DNA from: Phoebastria nigripes
Lineage: Eukaryota > Chordata > Aves > Procellariiformes > Diomedeidae
Assembly (NCBI GenBank): GCA_035582835.1
Contig: JAYKAV010003093.1
Coordinates: forward strand, 193,323 to 257,322
Direction of reading: 5' to 3'
DNA length: 64,000 bases
Shown here: piece by piece, positions 23,701-35,149 of the stretch
How positions within the stretch are numbered: the first letter of the stretch is position 1
Layout of the letters: each line of letters opens with the position of its first letter
The notes under the pieces: generated by a model
Databases searched by the model: none
The model's input: the letters and a program-made list of their open reading frames with translations, nothing else
Told to the model about the DNA's origin: nothing
Made by a program: the position numbers and the translations under genes

Positions 23701-26700
23701 CAACCCTCCTCACAAAGCAAAGTTCAGAGCTGCACTGCCAATGCAGTGCAATGCCAAAGAGCAAGTGGTTCTCCACATTGTCAATAGGCTTGAGGTTTTC
23801 ATGGGCTTTCCAAGGCCAGAAGAAACCAAATGAAATTGTGTGAAAAAGACTGACCTCAAGCTAGAGCATCCATGACTTCCACTCAAACAGCAGAACCTTT
23901 CAGAAAAACATTGCATCTCTATTTCAAGATTTCAAGCAATGGGGAGCCTTCCACAGCCCCTGCTAAGTTTTTCTAGTAGGTAATTACTCTTCAAACAAAA
24001 CCCCTCTTCTGCAACCTCCCTCTGTTCTCTGAAAAAAAGGTGCAGGGTACCTGCTGGCTATGAGAAAAGGAGACCAGCTGCATCCAGAGAGTACAGGTGG
24101 TGTGGGGGATACACACATAAGGTGAGAGAAGAGGAGAGAGCACTGTAACAGCAGGCAACTGCAAGACTATAGCTAGGAGTACCTCCCATTACTGAGGAGG
24201 AGGGTAATGAAAAGGGTGTGAAGGAGCAAGAAGGGATAAGCAGAGCATTCACTCACTGTACTTCCTCAGCAGCTACCACTTTTGTATAGTAGTCACTGGA
24301 GTACAAAACCACATTGGCAACCTGCTCCACTGAGTGAGAAAGGAGAAAGCGGACAATCAGTTGTGCATACATATCAGAAACAACATAGCTGCCCCCTCCG
24401 CCCCGAGTCTCACGAATGGAAGACATGATGCAGACAGCAGGAAAACCCATCCATTTAGAGCCTGAAGGGACCACCAGGTTAGACAGCCTGACCTGGATAG
24501 AGACCAACAGCACACAAATGGCCAAAGACTATCTTTCCTGAAAGGCATCCAGCCTTGATTTGGAGATGACAAAAAGTCAATAACCCACAGCTTCCCCAGG
24601 AGCCTGCTCTTTCCATTATAAAGATCTCCCTCTTCTTCTCTAAGCGTGTCCGCTTTTATCTCTGGTCACTGGTATCTCTTGTGTATCTATAGCCAACGCA
24701 TTTGCATTCAGGGGATACCATCATCAAGCAGACTGGATACCAAACTGCAGTCAAGAGCCTGTGATAATATAAACGGCTTATATTCTCCAATCAAACAACA
24801 AAGAAACCATAGGGTAATTCTGACTGAAACACTGATGAGGAGAGAATCTGGGGATCAACAAGGTCTTTTTAAGCCTGACAGAGGCATGTCAGCCTAAAAA
24901 ATATTTGGGAATCACTAGACAGTGCATCCAAGACCAGCACTGAATTGGCTTTCTCTAAGACAGAGTTTTGTAAAAGCCTCAGCAACTTTGTTCCCTCCTT
25001 GCCTTCCCTTCTCTTTCTCATCCTTCGTGTCTCAGACTGCCTTCCACAGGTTCAAGTGCAATGGGGCTTGTGGGATGAAAACATGCAGTGCCACAGATAA
25101 AACACAGGCACAGTACTGAAACTCCTCTGAAACTCAGCCCCTGCCCTCAGCTTCCTCAGGAGGAATTACACCATCGCTGACAGAGCGGCTGTTTCTTACA
25201 TTGCCAGATGTTTCTGAAACCCCAGGCAAAATTGTATGCAACCTAGGCACGTTCACAGTTAGCAGGAGCATCACATTGACAGGGGAGCCCTTCCCACAGG
25301 CCTCCCAAAAGAGGTGGATTTTTCCCCACAGCACCTGCCTTGCCTGCTGCAGGTGCCAGACCCTTTCCGTTTACTAAAGGGGACATACTGGTGCCTGAAA
25401 TTAAGCCATACAAGTAACCATAAGAGTCAGGAAAAAGGTTGCAGTGTTTCACTTGATGAACAGCAAAGAAACAGCAACAGACAGGGTGGAGGGACAAATT
25501 CCTGACTTGTCCCACGCTGCCTGCTTAAGCTGTTGCAAGCACTAAATTCTGGCTCTCTTTCAGCCCTCCCACCATTCAGTCTTCTAGCCCTCAAAGGATC
25601 CCAAGCAAGAGTAAAAACATACCCTGGACTTTGATCTTCTTCACTGTTTTCTCTGTGCTATTGTTGATAGTGACAGTGACTGGAATGGGCTCACCATGGT
25701 AGTACACCTAGAAGGAATTTGATGCTCAGAAATACAGCCAGGAGGCTTCTCCCAAGCCCTAAACCCCTCTAGTCCCCCCAGATTAAATCTCCTCACAGAG
25801 GCCAGATAAGGCAAGGTGACCCTTCCCAATGATTCATGACCCTTCCTTCAATGANTTATTTAGCCTCAAATGCATCTTGTAATGGGGTCTCAGCCTCCCC
25901 TAACAGTAGCTACTGACAGAAATTACATTAGAGCCCTTGAGTGCTGGGCCAAGTCACTCTCAGCTGAGACCGTCCAAGTAACACATGAAGTAGCTGCTTT
26001 GGGCAGCAAAATGCATATTGACATGCCAGTACTATGATGTCCACAGCCCTGAGGCAAACTCCTCACCTCTTTACTGAGGCAAGCTTTCAAGTGTAATGGC
26101 TTGTTGGACATGAAGAACTGCCAGGTGGTCTCTGCACAAGGTTGGGGTCCCAGCTTTTCTGGAGCATATTGCACCTTACGGATCAGCAGACGTGCAGAGT
26201 TCCTGGGAAGCAGCAGAGGACAACATGGTGGTACTTTGTGCTTAGCAGAGGCAGGAGTTCTGCATTCACATATGCTTACACCCAAGAAGCCCAATGACAA
26301 GTGGGGCAAATCTGAACAGTCAACCAAGGTGCATTACTGAACCACTCACCCCCTTTAAGAAGGGCAAAGCTGCAGACAGACACACACGTTCTGTTACCTC
26401 TTATGAATTCTCTCTTCCACATTCTCTGTTGAGAAAGCTTTCACCTCAAAGTCCACCCCACAGCTCTGCCAGAGAGAGAGAAGACAGCTGTGAAACCAGT
26501 ATCAGAAGCCAAGAACATCTGCAGATGTTTAAATATCTTTCTATACACCAGAAATTGGCAGATTCCTGCCAGCTGCAAATTCTTCTGGTCTCCTACCATT
26601 ATAACAGAGATCCCTGCCAACTGGTGTGGCAGCATCCACCTGTTCCATGTTATTTCTGATAATTGAGGCTTAGTTCTGAGCCTCTGACAGATGACATCCC

Positions 26701-29700
26701 TACTCCTAAAAGGCTTTCTGTGAGAGCAGTGCTGTAGAAGTCAGCATGCTACAGGTTGTAAGACTGATCAGCCTACAAGGCTCTCCAGTCTGCCTTGGGT
26801 TTCTGAACTGAATTTCTGAATGGATTTCTGAACTGAATTTCTGAATGGCTTTGTAATGCCAATACCTGACTTAGGGTCAACCTTCTTACTTCCCAATATC
26901 TAAGGGCTGATCAGGCCAAGCTGACCTTTGTTTTAATGGGTTTATACTGCCATGGGACATCTGTGTGAGTCCCAGATAACTCTCTACAGAGCAATATGGG
27001 AATTTTTGCTAGAATATCATTCCTTGGCAGAAAACCACAGCTTATCCTTGTGGCACTGGATTCTACAACCTGCATCCCACCTTGTCCAGTTGTTAGTCTA
27101 GCTCAGCTGTTCAGAGAAGCATTCAGTGAACTATAAAAGGAATATTTTAAATCATGTCAGAAACCTTGCAGAACATCTCATTATCTGGTGACTTTTACTC
27201 CAGGGTTTTTGTTTTGTTTACACACATGTGCAAGCCAGCCCTTCTCTGCATTTGTTTTAATTCAGAAGCAGGTCTTAACACATGCTATTTTTAGCGATCT
27301 ATGAGATTTTAGGCACTTGGTCTCCTTTTCTCTCACGTAGCCCGACAGCTACAATCATTTTATGTGCAGCCAACCCACAAATCATGTGGTACCCTTAAGG
27401 AAACTACAAGCATTGCAGATTTAGTAGTCTTGCTGCTATAATTCTTATTCTGAGGACTTAAATTCCAAGTCTGTGACACACACTTGNAGCTCTTAAGTCA
27501 GGTTCCTGATATTTGTGGCATAGCACAGTAAACCCCAGTATCACCTTATTCTACTCTCAAGCTAGCCAAATAAATTCACATGACTTTTTCCATATGACTT
27601 TCCTCAACCATGATAAGCACAAGTGTCCCATTGGTCTCACCTTATCAACATCATGAGGTGCAGGCTGCAGACAGACTGAACAAGGCAGGTAATCTGGAAA
27701 CTGTGGGAGGAAGAAGAGAAAGATACCCCAAAGCAATATTACACAGATTTCCAACTCTGTGATACTCTAATTAACATTGCTCACAAAAATTACAACACAA
27801 TCCTGAAAACAACAGGTAACTCGCTGTAATGTAGTAACCCTTTAAAGTTCTGGCTAAGATAGGGGCCTTAATATACTGGGCCTTATACTTGCCTTGTATG
27901 AACAAGTCCCTCTCTTCCAAAAATACTTTAATAGCCAAGGAAGGAAGAAAAAAAAAAAAAGGGGGCGGGGGGAGAAAAAGTAAAACACGTCCAGGCACGT
28001 GAAGCACCTGGTCTAAAAATCAAAGAAAGCCCTAGAGGCACAGCTTAGAGTAGAAGCTCGACCATCTGGCTCCCCATCCAAGATAATCAATACAGCTCAC
28101 AGCAGTGCTACTCACTGTTCACATGGGCTTGAAGCTTGAGCAAAGCATCTCTGTGTCAGAAACACAATTAAGGCCATAAAGATCAGCCAGATGCCAGCCA
28201 GTGTCCATTCATTCCTGGCCCGGGCAGGGCTAGCAACTCCAGACATCAACTGGGAAAGCTGCAGAGTAGCTCACTGGAGACCGAGTGCTAACAGCCCATT
28301 AGAGACTCCAGCAGTTTAAAGATCACTAGATTGTATTTGAGTGGTTAATAATATTACGACAAGTACCAACCCATTTAGCAGAATCATTCAAATACTTATT
28401 TGTTGCTATAGCAGAGCATGTGGTTTTCAAACCTGGATCTGCCTAGGGGATGCTAAGGCAGACATGTCACTGACAGTACTGGAAGCATATCCTGTCAGAA
28501 TCAGAATTTGGCAGTGAGCTGTTATTTGTTGACAACATCTGGTAAAGAGCTTTTCATCCGCTTGTTTGATTCATAAAATTTTTAAAGAGAAAGGATTTGG
28601 CACTTCCTCTGTGAGCACTGGGGCAATGGTATAAAGTATTCCAGCCCCTCAGGAATGGGGAAGACAAGGATATATGGGGCTGTTGCTAGCATAAAGCCAT
28701 TGCATATCTCCCTGCTTTTTCAAGGAAAGCACTTTTCACATGCAGTTAGGATCTTCTTGCACTTTACCACTTAGGATGGTAAGAAAAAAAAAATTGGTAC
28801 ATTGCCTGTCACTCAAAATTGGAACTTTGAATAACATGAATTCACTATTAATCCCTTGTCTTCAGTCCATCTCCAAGTCTCAGCAGCCTGGTAATAACAG
28901 ACAAGGAGAAGAGGGTCAGAAGCTCTTATGAGATACTTACCGTGAAGAAAAAGGGATAAGCATTTTTCCCCAGCTTCTTTAGCAGAGATTCCTGCAAGTG
29001 GGAGAGAGACTCTGGCTTGTCAGCAGGCGGGTACACTTGGACCCTAGAGAAGAACAGGTCCCGTCGGAAGGTGAGTCCAATCACATCAATGTCTTCCTGG
29101 CCATACCGGAAAGCACAGGTCAGGGACACATACACTGGAAAGAAGCATATGTTGGGTAAAGCATGTAGCAGGCTAACAATGCAGCCAGGGTGGGATGTAA
29201 AATCCTCCTGCACTATAGAGTCAAGGAAACCCATTTCAACACAGTTGTATAACCCAGTAAGTATTCATAACATATGTAACAACATACATTACATTGAATA
29301 AGAAGTCCATTCACAGGGGAAGAGAGTTACATTTGTACCCTTAAAACAATAAAAAAAGGTTTTATCTCAGCATCTCACTTCAAAAGAGGACTAACAATCT
29401 CTGAAACATACGTTGCATAAAACCTCAAACCTTTTTTCCCCTTGATAATTGCAGGATCCACCAATACAACACCATCTGAAAGAAAGGAAAAAATAAAAAA
29501 GATTAACAGAGGATAATCAGGGTTGAGAGAGCAGGAAGGGCAGCACATATCCTTGTGGACTTACCTACAGGTTCCACATTCCCCATATTGTCAATGAAGT
29601 CCCGCTTTCCCAGGTAGATGGTCAGCTGTAGGAAGAAGATGACCATGGTTGAACTACAAAGTGTTGATGGTTGTGTGCTGGCAGGGGGGGACACAGTGGA

Positions 29701-30285
29701 GAGCTATAATCTTGTAAAGATCAGAACAATTCCATTTTAAACAGAACATTTCTTTTTTCCCAGCAAACATGCAATCCCCACCAGACTCAACAGGATTATT
29801 TGCATGTTTCAGGACATAAGAATTGAAGACCTGATGTAGACCAACTCCCAAAAGTACAACATAAATACTTGTGCATGGGACAAAGAACTATAGATTTAAA
29901 GATTTTTGGTGCCATCACGTTGGAAAGACAGTGAATCAGCTTTATTTTAAACATTTGCAACCCAGGAAGAGCGAGAGGCGAGCTGCCTTCCTCTTGTATT
30001 GTAATATATGAGAAGCTTGCCCTATAAACTCTGTTTACAACATCTCCTCAAACTTAGTGCTAAATACAGTTCATGGTCCTTCTTCAGAAAAAAAATGAAG
30101 GGGACAGGAGAGAGCTTTCTAATAAGTCTCCAGTCTGACTACAAGTAAAACTTATACCTATATAAACCCATTATTATGGTACTTACAGCTTTGTCACGGG
30201 TGCTTTTTTTGAAGATAATTTGTTTATGAGGAGAACTAGCATTCTTCCCACTCGTCCCTGTCTTCTGAGACTCAGGGCAGCTCAT
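14672..30285 (-). CDS. SAG: SAG, S-arrestin (rod visual arrestin), 14 coding exons found
   Basis: Rod arrestin binds light-activated phosphorylated rhodopsin and stops transducin signalling in outer segments. Exons on the minus strand: 30187-30285, 29565-29625, 29431-29475, 28941-29134, 27641-27700, 26398-26465, 26067-26202, 25623-25707, 24257-24329, 23178-23315, 22788-22865, 21864-21887, 21387-21451 and last 14672-14765. They give 1220 nt; the last junction needs 1 modulo 3 more bases, so a 10- or 13-nt micro-exon lies undetected in the 6.6-kb last gap, for 409-410 residues (human 405). Both arrestin folds are intact: finger loop [11 protein letters not shown], phosphate-sensor R184 in LLIRKV (bovine R175), polar-core D42, D305 and D312 with the arginine of FEEFAR, and PFRLMHP. 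Against bovine, the N-terminus is 12 residues longer up to the first polar-core aspartate, and the segment before LLIRK is three shorter. ATG16L1 lies about 5 kb upstream, as in human. Confidence 0.95.
17264..17291 (+). repeat. G-rich quadruplex-prone tract
   Basis: The tract is G7, T, G7, AT, G5, TGCGGG on the plus strand, inside the SAG intron (antisense to the gene). Confidence 0.75.
18867..18886. repeat. Poly(T) tract, 20 bp
   Basis: An uninterrupted T20 lies in the SAG intron. On the gene strand it is poly(A), with no flanking target-site duplication that I could see. Confidence 0.9.
21222..21256. repeat. Imperfect (CA/TA)n microsatellite
   Basis: The tract TATATACACACGCACATACA continues ATATACACACACACAG. 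It lies in the SAG intron about 130 bp from exon 13. Confidence 0.8.
21387..21451 (-). CDS. SAG: SAG coding exon 13 (residues 354-375)
   Basis: It encodes [20 protein letters not shown] and PA, the C-domain edge. The acceptor is ccaaag, with weak pyrimidine content. The donor is GTCAGT, weaker than its neighbours, and it precedes the unresolved micro-exon. Confidence 0.94.
21864..21887 (-). CDS. SAG: SAG coding exon 12 (residues 346-353), 24 nt
   Basis: This micro-exon encodes GMLGDLTS and part of S354, matching mammalian GFLGELTSS. The acceptor is ctgtag and the donor GTAAAT. Confidence 0.93.
22729..22746 (-). promoter_or_regulatory. SAG: Intronic G-run element downstream of SAG exon 11
   Basis: On the gene strand it reads GGGGGGTGGGGGGGGTGG, starting 41 nt after the exon 11 donor. 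Clustered intronic G runs near donors commonly enhance exon inclusion; function here is inferred. Confidence 0.4.
22788..22865 (-). CDS. SAG: SAG coding exon 11 (residues 320-345)
   Basis: It encodes [20 protein letters not shown] and VKLTVP. The acceptor is ggtag and the donor GTAAGA. A G-run tract follows 41 nt downstream in the intron on the sense strand. Confidence 0.96.
23178..23315 (-). CDS. SAG: SAG coding exon 10 (residues 274-319), polar-core loop
   Basis: It encodes [20 protein letters not shown], then [20 protein letters not shown] and NLASST. D305 and D312 match bovine polar-core D296 and D303. The acceptor is tttcag and the donor GTGAGT. Confidence 0.97.
24257..24329 (-). CDS. 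SAG: SAG coding exon 9 (residues 250-273)
   Basis: It encodes [20 protein letters not shown] and AEEV. The acceptor is actcag and the donor GTGAGT. An old CR1-like fragment lies about 110 bp upstream in the intron. Confidence 0.96.
24440..24640 (-). mobile_element. Ancient CR1-type LINE fragment
   Basis: The plus strand resembles the complement of an old amniote CR1 3' end: GACCACCAGGTTAGACAGCC, then ATCTTTCCTGAAAGGCATCC and AGCCTTGATTTGGAGATGAC. It is strongly diverged and lies in the SAG intron before exon 9. The family call is from memory of the repeat's layout. Confidence 0.5.
25623..25707 (-). CDS. SAG: SAG coding exon 8 (residues 222-249)
   Basis: It encodes [20 protein letters not shown] and TVKKIKVQ, start of the C-domain. 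The acceptor is ttctag and the donor GTATGT. One base passes to exon 9. Confidence 0.96.
26067..26202 (-). CDS. SAG: SAG coding exon 7 (residues 176-221)
   Basis: It encodes [20 protein letters not shown], then [20 protein letters not shown] and ACLSKE. R184 is the phosphate sensor (bovine R175). The acceptor is tcccag and the donor GTGAGG. It joins the N- and C-domains. Confidence 0.97.
26398..26465 (-). CDS. SAG: SAG coding exon 6 (residues 154-175), shortened loop
   Basis: It encodes [20 protein letters not shown] and HK. Between KAF and RLLIRK this protein is three residues shorter than bovine arrestin, in the 160-loop region. The acceptor is tggcag and the donor GTAACA. Confidence 0.95.
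26801..26850. repeat. 25-bp tandem duplication
   Basis: A unit starting TTCTGAACTGAATTTCTGAA and ending TGGAT or TGGCT occurs twice head to tail with one mismatch. It lies in SAG intron 5, about 340 bp upstream of exon 6. Confidence 0.9.
27641..27700 (-). CDS. SAG: SAG coding exon 5 (residues 134-153)
   Basis: It encodes [20 protein letters not shown], with phase 0 at both ends. The acceptor is cccacag and the donor GTGAGA. Mammals have M in place of the second C. Confidence 0.96.
28941..29134 (-). CDS. SAG: SAG coding exon 4 (residues 69-133)
   Basis: It encodes [20 protein letters not shown] (finger loop), then [17 protein letters not shown], a variable loop ADKPESLSH and [19 protein letters not shown]. 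The acceptor is ttccag and the donor GTAAGT. Confidence 0.97.
29431..29475 (-). CDS. SAG: SAG coding exon 3 (residues 54-68)
   Basis: This 45-nt exon encodes [15 protein letters not shown], a strand of the N-domain. The acceptor is tttcag. The donor is GTTTGA, weaker than its neighbours. Confidence 0.95.
29565..29625 (-). CDS. SAG: SAG coding exon 2 (residues 34-53)
   Basis: It encodes [20 protein letters not shown], with D42 in the position of bovine D30 of the polar core. The acceptor is cctacag and the donor GTAAGT. It ends one base into the next codon. Confidence 0.95.
30187..30285 (-). CDS. SAG: SAG coding exon 1 (residues 1-33)
   Basis: It starts [20 protein letters not shown] and continues [13 protein letters not shown], where IFKK and RDK match mammals. 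The conserved Lys pair binds receptor phosphates. The donor is GTAAGT. A likely acceptor (cacccacag) at 30307-30306 suggests an upstream untranslated exon and a 20-nt leader in this exon. Confidence 0.92.
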
Positions 30286-30305
30286 GGTCAAAGATGGGTA
30301 CGTGA

Positions 30306-33300
30306 CTGTGGGTGAATGAAGCTTTTCTGCCCCAAAAGGTCCTGGGAAAGATGCCAGACAAAAATAGGTGGATGAGATAAAAGCAGAATTATACTTGGTG
30401 GGTAAAGCACTCTACTCCCATGTATAGTTTACCAAAGACTATTTCAACAGATACTCAGGCACAGCACAGAAGGTGGGTTTCTTTTCACTTTAGCAGTTCC
30501 CCATAAAAAAAACCCAAAACATAAAAACATCTATTTAAAAACAGCTCTTCAGAAACATTACAAAAGACCAAGAACTCTTTTTAATTCATATTAAAAAATT
30601 AGTAGACTAATAGAAAACTCTGGAGGGGAAGGGATAACTTGGCCTTTGCAGAGAGGTTTGTAGAGAATAATTTTGTGAAGAAATCTGTAAGAGTACAGAT
30701 AAAGTTAACAAGATAATTTGTTTTTCAAAAGGTACCTCAAGATTTGTCATCAGAGGCTCTAAATCGTCATGAGATAAGGAAGGTCATTTCACTCATTAAT
30801 AATGGGATAAAATATAGGAAATAAAGAATATCAATACATATGGGTTTTGGCTACTTTCAGGGTTTGGATTGTTTTGGGGGGTTTTGTTTGTTTTTGTTTT
30901 CTTTTTTGACCATTGCAAGTATACCACAGCACAGTGTCATCTGTCCTGGGACATTTGCTATTGGGCATATCCTTGAATGAATGGAAAGAAGCCTAGATAA
31001 GGAGTGAATAGCCTGCCCACAGACACAAAGCTATTCTGGATTCCCAAAAATAAAGCTGCCTATGTTAAGCTGGAGGAGTGCTTCATGATGCAGACTGGAT
31101 AGGTGATGAAATACCATATATTCTATAACGGTAAGTGAAAAGTATTGCACTCAAAGAAAATACAACTATAGTCTGACATGCACAATTATACTTGGTATCA
31201 CTTAGGAAGAATGTCTTGACATAAGCAGAGAAGTTATTAGAAAATAAATCAAGAACACAACAGAGAATGCCATTTATACTATTTCAGAACCCCTTACATA
31301 TCCACATCTTGGATACGGGATGCTCAGTTTAAGACCTAGAAAGGTGGTACGTATTGGTAAGGAGTCAGACCAAACCCAAAACGAGAACTCATCTGTCCTA
31401 CTGAATTTTCCTAAATCAGAACCAAATACAACCCATTACTTGCAGCATATCATTGAACTCAAAACAGAATGGACCTTAAGAATATAACAGTCTAACTGTT
31501 AAGTATAACCAGGGGTAGGGAACAGCTTGTACCCAAGGAAAAAACAGATGGAATAAGATTCTTTGAGGCGGGGGGCAGATAGGGAAAATTAAGGGACCAA
31601 AAGGACACAAGAGATACCCAGAGAGAGAGATATCTGGAAAACCTGAGTGGTACAAAGCAGAGAGAGATTAGTTTTTTTACTTTGTTGTAAGTCATAAAAT
31701 AGCAGCATCCAGTTAAGTGATCAGACAGCAAATTCAAAATAAAGTGAAGCATTTCCCCACATAACACAAGATTCAAAAGTACAGTGTGTTGCTGCAGAAG
31801 GCTCTGGAAATCACCAATATGAATTGATTCACAGGATTAGACGCGTTCACAGGGAAAAGGCTTTTGGCAGATGTTGGACAGGATGATCCAGGTGCAGCCC
31901 TAACTCCCGTAGGACTCTGAAGCTGAGGAGCAGCATCAGGAAAGGATGATGCTACATGTGTCCTATTTTTACACTTCTCCCTATCGGACCTGTGTGAATG
32001 AGTATACTGTGTTAGACAGACCGTTGTTCTGACAGTGTATGACTGTCCTTGCAGTTTGCTTCCATTCTATTTTTCTGCTTGCTTTCCCATTTTAAAACTG
32101 TTTCAAGAGTAGAAACAGTTGCTAGGGCCTATTTGCACACACCAAACTGTAGAAAAAGGAAATACTTCCCTTCTTAGAAAGCTGGAAATAATATATGGTA
32201 GAGGTTAGAGACAGACTTTACATGTTTAAGAATTTCTTTTTTTATAAAGTATAGGTACGTTTTCCAAGTCCAGAATAGTATTTGTTGCTGAACAGACACC
32301 CTACTCATGCTGTAGACCCAAATAAACAAACCAGCAAATAACATTAAATACCTTGCTGTGTTCCAAATGCCACAGGAGCTGCCACAGGACAAAGACGTGA
32401 ATTCCTAAACTACTGAAGAAAGATGAATATTCCACACAGCCGTGTCCTATGCTTCTTNGCATCTACCAGAGGGAATCACTAACCTCTTAGCAAAGAAGGA
32501 AGACAATTTGTAGGGGATTTGAAAGCACGTCTCTAGTTGCGTCCATCCAGGATTTCAAGAATTAATCCCCCTCCAAGAGCAAATATTGTACCTGGGCTAA
32601 GATTCAACTGGAAAGTGGTTAAGTCAGCAACATAAAGCATTACCTAAGAAAGCTCAGATCGTCAATGAAGAGGTCTACAATGTCATGATCACATGCTTTG
32701 TAAAGACTACAGACTTACATAGAACAGGATGGTTACTGAAAGCAGCTTTATTCTAAAGCTCTTTCTCTATCTTCTCCTTCCTAGGGTTGCAAGCCATCCA
32801 GCCTGATAAAAAGCTGAACAGACAAGAGCCATTTATGAAAAAGGGAGTTTATAAAACAGCAAACCAAGTCTCTATAAATAGATGCCATTATGAAGGACTA
32901 CCAAACATTGAGAACAATGTATTATTCTCATAATCACTAAGCAGTTTATCTATTACTGCTCCACCAACATCCCATTGGCATGCTGATGCAAAACAGTATG
33001 CTGCTAGCTAGTATACCTCCCCTCCTTAATTTACTTACAGTGTGAGGGACAACATCCAAGATGCAAGACACATGAACAGAGATTTCAATCAATTTAGCTT
33101 TTCTGTTCATGAATGTCCCAAGAATAGCTTTTTCTCCCCCCATGAATTTGGTCTTGATATTATGCACAACAGTATGTGTAATTTTTGGTTTGAAAGCTGC
33201 ATAAACAGCTGTAGCTTTCCTCTGGGCTGCATCTGTTANTTTGATTAGAAAGATCACATGATATCCTCTCCCACTTGCCAGCCTGAACAGCACCCTCCAT

Positions 33301-35149
33301 CTCAGGCAATCTTGCAGTCACAAATCAAGCTTGCTTTTTGCAAACAATCACCAACATTTGCCTGAATATAGTGGCCTGGGTACACAAATTATTCCAAAAA
33401 ATGAACACAGAACCAGTGTTCCTCAGCTCTTTCAGTGTTTTCCAAATTCCAGCAACATTTTATTAACTGGAGGTGGATTATTTGGAGAGCTTAATCACTA
33501 CTCTCTTTAATCAACTCTGGCAAACACAAACCAGCCAGCCCTAAAACACAGAAATTCACATGTGCCTGTGTTGCTGAAGGAAAGCCAGATCCTGGTGGTA
33601 GGAAGTAGGGAAGAGACCCCAGAAATTAACCCACAAAATCAACACATTCTATTCAGTCACACAGTGCAAAAGCAAAAAGGAGAAGGCTGGTTTTGTTAAG
33701 AATTTGTGCTGCTGCCACTGCAGGATTATTAGTCCTTCAGGAGAAGAATGAGCATTCCTGTTATACCTGCTACTCCTCTGAGGGCCTGGGAGGTGTGGGT
33801 ACATGTGGCATTGCAAACATCTTCAGGGGAGCTTGGAAGCAGCTTCTCCATAACACATGCTTCCTAATGCACCCTTATATCCAGAGAAAGATGCCCACCC
33901 CACCCCCCAAAACCACCTGAAGGGCAGCTCCACCTTTAGCAGAAAAACAGTGCAACAGCCACCTCTGCACAGCAGGTACCTTCGTTTTCTCTTCTTCACT
34001 CTGCAGGTTGAAGCAGAAAAGGGGGCAATAGAAGTAAATAAACAAACTATAGCAAAAAAAGCTAAAATTGTTCACTAGAATTTCCTGCGTACCTTGGTCC
34101 TAAGGAATTTTAATCTAAAATGCTTAAGGTCTTAGCTAGCTAGCCCTTATCCTCAAGTGTTATTAACCTACTTCGTAACAGCACCAACAGGCAAAACAAA
34201 GCCCTTTGTGTAAGATCTGTGTCCATCTTGCGTTGTAGAAAAACACAAGTATAGCAGCCGAAATTATAAACTTCCTAAAACCATTCTGATCCTCCTCACC
34301 AGAGCCTGCAGAGTTTTTATTATGTTAATCTCCCAATAATCCTTCATCATGCTGAATTGTCATTTGGTGATCTGCTTTTCCACAGTAACCAAGGTCACCT
34401 GGACTCTTGGTAGGTGCCCTTTCAAGAAGGACCTTCTCCCACAGTAACAGGCAGAAGAAAAAGTATCTTGCCTTTAGAAATGCTTCAGAATGCCAATGTG
34501 AATCTTTTCCTTTTTGCTACAGTTCTCACTTACAAGAGCTAGACAGAAGGCTTCTTTTCTTATGGAAACAGGAGGGTCGTCAGTGATGGCTCTTAGTTAT
34601 GTATGAAATTTGTACGTTAAACAGCTGAAGGCTTTGCTTCATTATTCTAAGTAGGAACCAGAGCATTATCTTCAACAAGGGCTTTTGTGTCTTTAAAGAA
34701 ACGTGCAACTCCTATTACTGGCTTAAAAACTTAACAAGGTAGCAGTCAAAGTATCACAGCAGAAAAAGCCTTCTATTTTCAGCAGTGTCTGAAATACAAA
34801 CACTAATTTCATCAATTCAGTAATTTATCCAAAACATCCAAGAATACATCAACTTTTCAAGGACAGAGGCACTTGTTCAACGTGGTAAGACTTCCTTCAG
34901 TCTCAAGGCAGCATTCCTGAGACAGGGCAAGACCAGGTTGTATCTGCGGGATGTCCAGCTTCAAGCTAAGAGCATTATCCTCTTTCCCCCTCTACACAAA
35001 TCCCACAATGCAGCTGAACACAAATCCACAATTCATTAGGAAAACATAGCACAGAAAAAACACATTTCAGGTTCCCCTTTTCGCTCATTTAGAACAAGAT
35101 CTCACACACAGACACACAAATAAATGAATCGGAGCATTGTGGGGTTTTA
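30306..35149. other. ATG16L1-SAG intergenic interval, likely SAG control DNA
   Basis: There is no protein-coding exon. By analogy with mammals it should hold the SAG photoreceptor promoter and an untranslated first exon, which I could not place. A cluster of homeodomain-type sites lies at 33461-33515. Confidence 0.5.
33461..33515. promoter_or_regulatory. Cluster of CRX/OTX-like homeodomain sites
   Basis: Within 55 bp are ATTAA, GGATTA (complement TAATCC, the CRX/OTX core), TTAATCA and TTTAATCAA. It lies 3.2 kb upstream of the SAG ATG. Such clusters mark photoreceptor enhancers, but short AT-rich motifs also occur by chance. Confidence 0.25.
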
